A stretch of DNA of 64,000 bases from Nelumbo lutea (lineage: Eukaryota > Streptophyta > Magnoliopsida > Proteales > Nelumbonaceae). The position numbers and the translations under genes are program-made. The DNA lies in NCBI GenBank assembly GCA_022828595.1, contig JAKGHH010000007.1, positions 34,782,356 to 34,846,355 of the forward strand. Direction: 5' to 3'. Numbering within the stretch: position 1 is the stretch's first letter; every line of letters starts with the position of its first letter. The notes beneath the pieces were generated by a model, which searched no databases, was not told the DNA's origin, and saw only the letters and a program-made list of their open reading frames with translations. Positions 61,401 through 64,000 of this stretch are shown in pieces.

Positions 61401-64000
61401 TGTAGTTCCTACCTTTGGATGAAATCCACAGACATCTGCATTCCCCTGTTTGTGCCTCTGCACCTCATCATATCCTCCTGTCTCAAGATTGCATTAAAAT
61501 CCCCACCAATAGCCTAAGGGCCATCCCATTTCCTCCTTACATGGTTCAGTTCCTCCCAAGAAGCATCTTTTAGAGAAGAGACGACCGACCCATACACCCC
61601 TGTCACCACAATGGATACATTGTTCTACCGCCACAAAAGCTTTGCTAAGATTGAGAATAGACCCACCACCTTGTCCACCAACTTAAACACCCTGCTATTC
61701 CAGCTTAGAGCAAATCCCCCTGCTATGTTTTCAGCTGGCACAGTCAGCCAGTCACAAGGCTCAGACCCCCCACACACTTCAAATCACATTGTGCTTCAAC
61801 TTCTGAAGCTTAGTCTCCTACAGTTAGGTTGCCAATCTTCTTGTCTCTCAAGAAACCACCTAGCACTATTCTTCTTCTACCAGAGCCAAGGTCCCGGATG
61901 TTCCACGATATTAATTTTAGACTTTCCATCTGAACTATCTTTGTGAAGCTTTATTACTCCGGCTTGCACTCCTTGCATTTTCATTTAGGCTCCAAGCAAA
62001 TCTCAAGAGCTCTTTTGATTTCCTCCTGTTCTTCTTCGCTTTCTCTACCAGCCATCTGTTTTCTATTGCCACCAAGAGGGATTTCGTTTCTTCCTCCATC
62101 ATCCTAAATTGGTTTGGCATCAGCCTAACTTTATATTTATGTCTTTTTAATTTTTATAGATATTAGGAAAGCATAGATCTTGCACTATCATTCTGGATTC
62201 AACACTTAATTTCATAAGCACCTCTCTGTAGTTAATGATTCACTAGGGAGGCACTTGGTTTGCCAATAAGTTTATTGTAAGTTACTCATTGAAAAGTAAC
62301 TTATTGTAGGTTATGAGTTTCTTTTACTTAGACTGATTTACTTATCAAAGCAATTTTATCAAAAAGTTTGAATGTGATCCAATGGGAGAAAAGTTAGTTT
62401 CTCTAACCGAGTCAGCCACTACAAGTAGGAGTATATATTAAACATATAGAATCCCTATCTTTATACACATAAAACATGAGAAAAAGATGTAGACGTCCCT
62501 GTTCTTGTGCTACTTGACATTCCCCCTCAAGCTTATATAATCCTAGCTTGTTAATATAGGTAGTCTACTCTCATGCGACTGAGACACTTAGTAAACAGAT
62601 CTGCCCAAGGTTCAAAGTATAGTTTTCAAGGTGCCAAGGCGAGGCTAGGTGACTGGGGGGGGCGCTTAGTCGCCTAGGCGATGGATTTTTTATGTTAAAA
62701 ACATAGATCCTAGGGTAGTTCTCTAGGTACCATAACCATATTTCTTTAATAATTATTCATGATTTTCATAAGAAAAGTATAAATTTCATATTAAAGTATA
62801 GAAAATCAATATATTCATGAGAAGAAAAGGAAGAAGGAAAATAGAATTAAAAAAAATATAGGGGCTGAACCCTTATTTTTATTATAGGAAAAGAAGAAAA
62901 TAAAAAGTATTGGTAGTAGTAGTAGTAGTAGAAGTAGAAGAAGAATATATGGAAGTGGAAAATGTGCTGATTAGATAAAATTTTTAGTTCTTCCTTACTT
63001 ATTGGTTCAGGTTTTTAAGTCTTTGAGGGTTCAATACAGCATTTAGCAATGTTTGTGTTGATTAAACCCTAATAAGTAAGAAAAAAATAAAAAGAAATTA
63101 GTAGTTAACACACAAAATGATTATTTTAGTTTAATAATGTTTATTTTATAATTATAATCTCAAAAAAGAGTGAATAAAAAAGTATTTTATAGTAGGAAGT
63201 AGAAAACTGTTAGGCGATTAGGCGAGGCGAGCCTCAAAGGGCGCCTTGTCGCCTTGACAACTGTGGCTCAAAGTATCGATACTTGGGGGTTAACTTGCCA
63301 AGGTGAAGGTTTGTAACTTGTAATTAAAAGATTAGCAACCAGGGGAGGGTAGAAGTTTCTAGCTCACTCCTGAGAGTTGCTTACCAAACATTTATATACT
63401 TCAGTCTTTTATTCATTTAATAAATTAACCAGTTATTGATGAGAGACTACATGATAACAACTTTAGCATTAAAAATGACTAAACAATAACATACTAAAAG
63501 CAAGGGACATTAATTAAGCTTCTTTTCTTCATTTTTGTACCTTTTTCTTGATAGAATTGTCCTTATGTTTCACAAGCTTTTGATCTCTATTTCCATGTAT
63601 AGTTTAACAACTTAGTTTTACATTTTGGATCCAGCAGATTTATTACCATGCAGGGCTGAGACCCTTCTCATCCTGGAAATCTCCTGAAGTCAGATATATT
63701 TTTGAAGACAAGGTTCTTTTGGGTACACCTCATGAACATTATCCTCAAGAAGTTTCCTTTAAACTGCAAACTTCAAATTCTCTCTGTTCCCATGTAAATG
63801 AATGGGCAGGACATCGAGATTCGACTGAGTTCTTTAACATCCCTCCTTGCTCAAATGAATTATATGACAATGATGTTGGCCTTTCAAATAATTGGAGTTA
63901 TTCAATGGGAGCAGTTAATGAGACATACTCCATAGGCAGGGAGGATCTGAATTATGTAAAAAGTTCAAGTGTATCCGCCCCAGAAAAAGACAGTTTATTG
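55467..64000 (+). CDS. Unrecognised host gene, 5' part (two exons, runs off the window)
   Basis: Exon 1 (55467-55511) encodes [15 protein letters not shown] and ends CAG/GTGAGA. Exon 2 begins at 63638 after a TCCAGCAG acceptor and stays open to the window end in the matching frame, giving about 136 residues so far. Exon 2 begins [20 protein letters not shown] and includes [17 protein letters not shown] and [20 protein letters not shown]. The protein is rich in Ser, Asn and aromatic residues, without a signal peptide, membrane segment or known catalytic motif, like the disordered N-terminus of a nuclear regulator. I considered a MYB-CC (PHR/PHL) factor, but no MYB or coiled-coil part is in view, so this is only a guess. 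The 8.1-kb intron holds a LINE, a solo LTR and two MITEs. Confidence 0.6.
57561..57590. repeat. Poly-G tract inside the LINE
   Basis: 24 consecutive G, then A and GGGGG. It lies in the LINE thumb region between codons for YKVG and LGLPLEA, so it replaces a few normal residues. Run length may be unreliable in the assembly. Confidence 0.9.
58082..58430. mobile_element. MITE with GGGCCCGTTTGGC ends and TA duplication
   Basis: The 349-bp element has the left end GGGCCCGTTTGGCAAGTCTT and a right end that in reverse is GGGCCCGTTTGGCGTGTCTT. TA flanks both sides. Removing the element and one TA restores a continuous LINE motif (DFWLI next to the segment before KILAKILA), which fixes the junction and shows the duplication is only TA. 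The interior has inverted TTCCCG and CGGGAA words. A TA target suggests a Tc1/mariner-type relative, though the end sequence is not a classical Stowaway. Confidence 0.75.
59252..61201. mobile_element. Solo LTR, copy 3, nested in the LINE
   Basis: The 1,950-bp block starts TGAAGGGTTGAG and ends AAACTGTCTAACA, with flanks TGAAA and TGAAC (four of five match). It differs from copies 1 and 2 by many substitutions in the first 700 bp and by a short insertion around 60558. It splits the LINE between the endonuclease and reverse transcriptase parts. Confidence 0.8.
62151..62607. other. Intron sequence, nothing recognised
   Basis: Unique-looking AT-rich DNA between the LINE and the next repeat. No exon. 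Confidence 0.4.
62621..63267. mobile_element. MITE with AAGGCG-rich inverted ends, inserted in another repeat
   Basis: The 647-bp element is bracketed by identical TCAAAGTAT at 62612-62620 and 63268-63276. Left end AGTTTTCAAGGTGCCAAGGC; the right end in reverse is GCCACAGTTGTCAAGGCGAC. GGCGAGGC and CGCCTAGGCG words are typical of a widespread plant repeat. The 9-bp duplication would fit a Mutator-type element. The broken target, GGTTCAAAGTAT plus CAAAGTATCGATACTTG, resembles the MITE family at 10964 and 48793. Confidence 0.6.

Larger units (their letters stand above)
56113..62150 (-). mobile_element. L1-type LINE, decayed, interrupted by a solo LTR and a MITE
   Basis: Reads on the minus strand from about 62150 to a short tail at 56113-56118. 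In order: an ORF1-end-like frame (62120-61935); the endonuclease start ([16 protein letters not shown] near 61900) and [18 protein letters not shown] near 61500; the reverse transcriptase start ([19 protein letters not shown], 58700-58590); the core ([10 protein letters not shown] near 57760, where the usual FADD is FADN); the thumb ([12 protein letters not shown], 57700); and the zinc knuckle [12 protein letters not shown] (about 56600). Stops and frameshifts are frequent. A solo LTR (59252-61201) and a MITE (58082-58430) are inserted in it. About 3.7 kb is LINE sequence. Confidence 0.85.

Overview
This is AT-rich nuclear DNA from a flowering plant, most likely a eudicot or related non-grass lineage. 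The evidence is spliced plant genes with canonical GT-AG introns, a chloroplast-targeted protein, a mitochondrial CGFS glutaredoxin, a Copia element primed at a tRNA-Met type site, L1-type LINEs and many hAT-like MITEs. The species cannot be named from sequence alone. I found no operons, CRISPR arrays, tRNA or rRNA genes.

Four host genes are visible. (1) A two-exon minus-strand gene (7000-9017) encodes a 128-residue protein with a twin-arginine, lumen-type targeting region. (2) RPL5, cytosolic 60S ribosomal protein L5 (minus, 12064-15479), has nine coding exons that join in frame to 302 aa; its first coding exon is only the ATG. (3) GRXS15, the mitochondrial monothiol CGFS glutaredoxin (plus, coding 30339-48247), has six coding exons giving 165 aa. 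(4) The 5' part of an unrecognised gene (plus, 55467 to the window end) has a 15-codon first exon, an 8.1-kb intron and an open second exon. A single orphan exon of an LL-diaminopimelate aminotransferase/ALD1-like gene lies at 20877-20993.

Layout: 1-7 kb holds repeats, a duplicated 0.83-kb LTR-like block and a retroelement ORF. 7-15.6 kb holds the lumenal-protein gene and RPL5 with small MITEs and a SINE. 15.6-30 kb is gene-poor, with GGTCC-rich repeats, the orphan exon, an AT-rich repeat field, a G/T-rich minisatellite and LINE 3' ends. 30-48 kb is GRXS15, swollen by LINE fragments, a hAT-type MITE and a complete Copia element that itself contains a solo LTR. 48-55 kb is intergenic MITEs and a second solo LTR. 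55-64 kb is the last gene, whose first intron holds a decayed LINE interrupted by a third solo LTR and a TA-flanked MITE.

A 100-N gap at 30878-30977 is flanked by two near-identical 1.4-kb copies of the same sequence, including GRXS15 exon 1. This looks like an unmerged contig overlap rather than biology. I did not find a convincing new multi-gene system. The most informative signals are the nesting order of the transposons, the duplicated splice donor in GRXS15, the orphan aminotransferase exon, and repeat families that recur across the window with readable target-site duplications.
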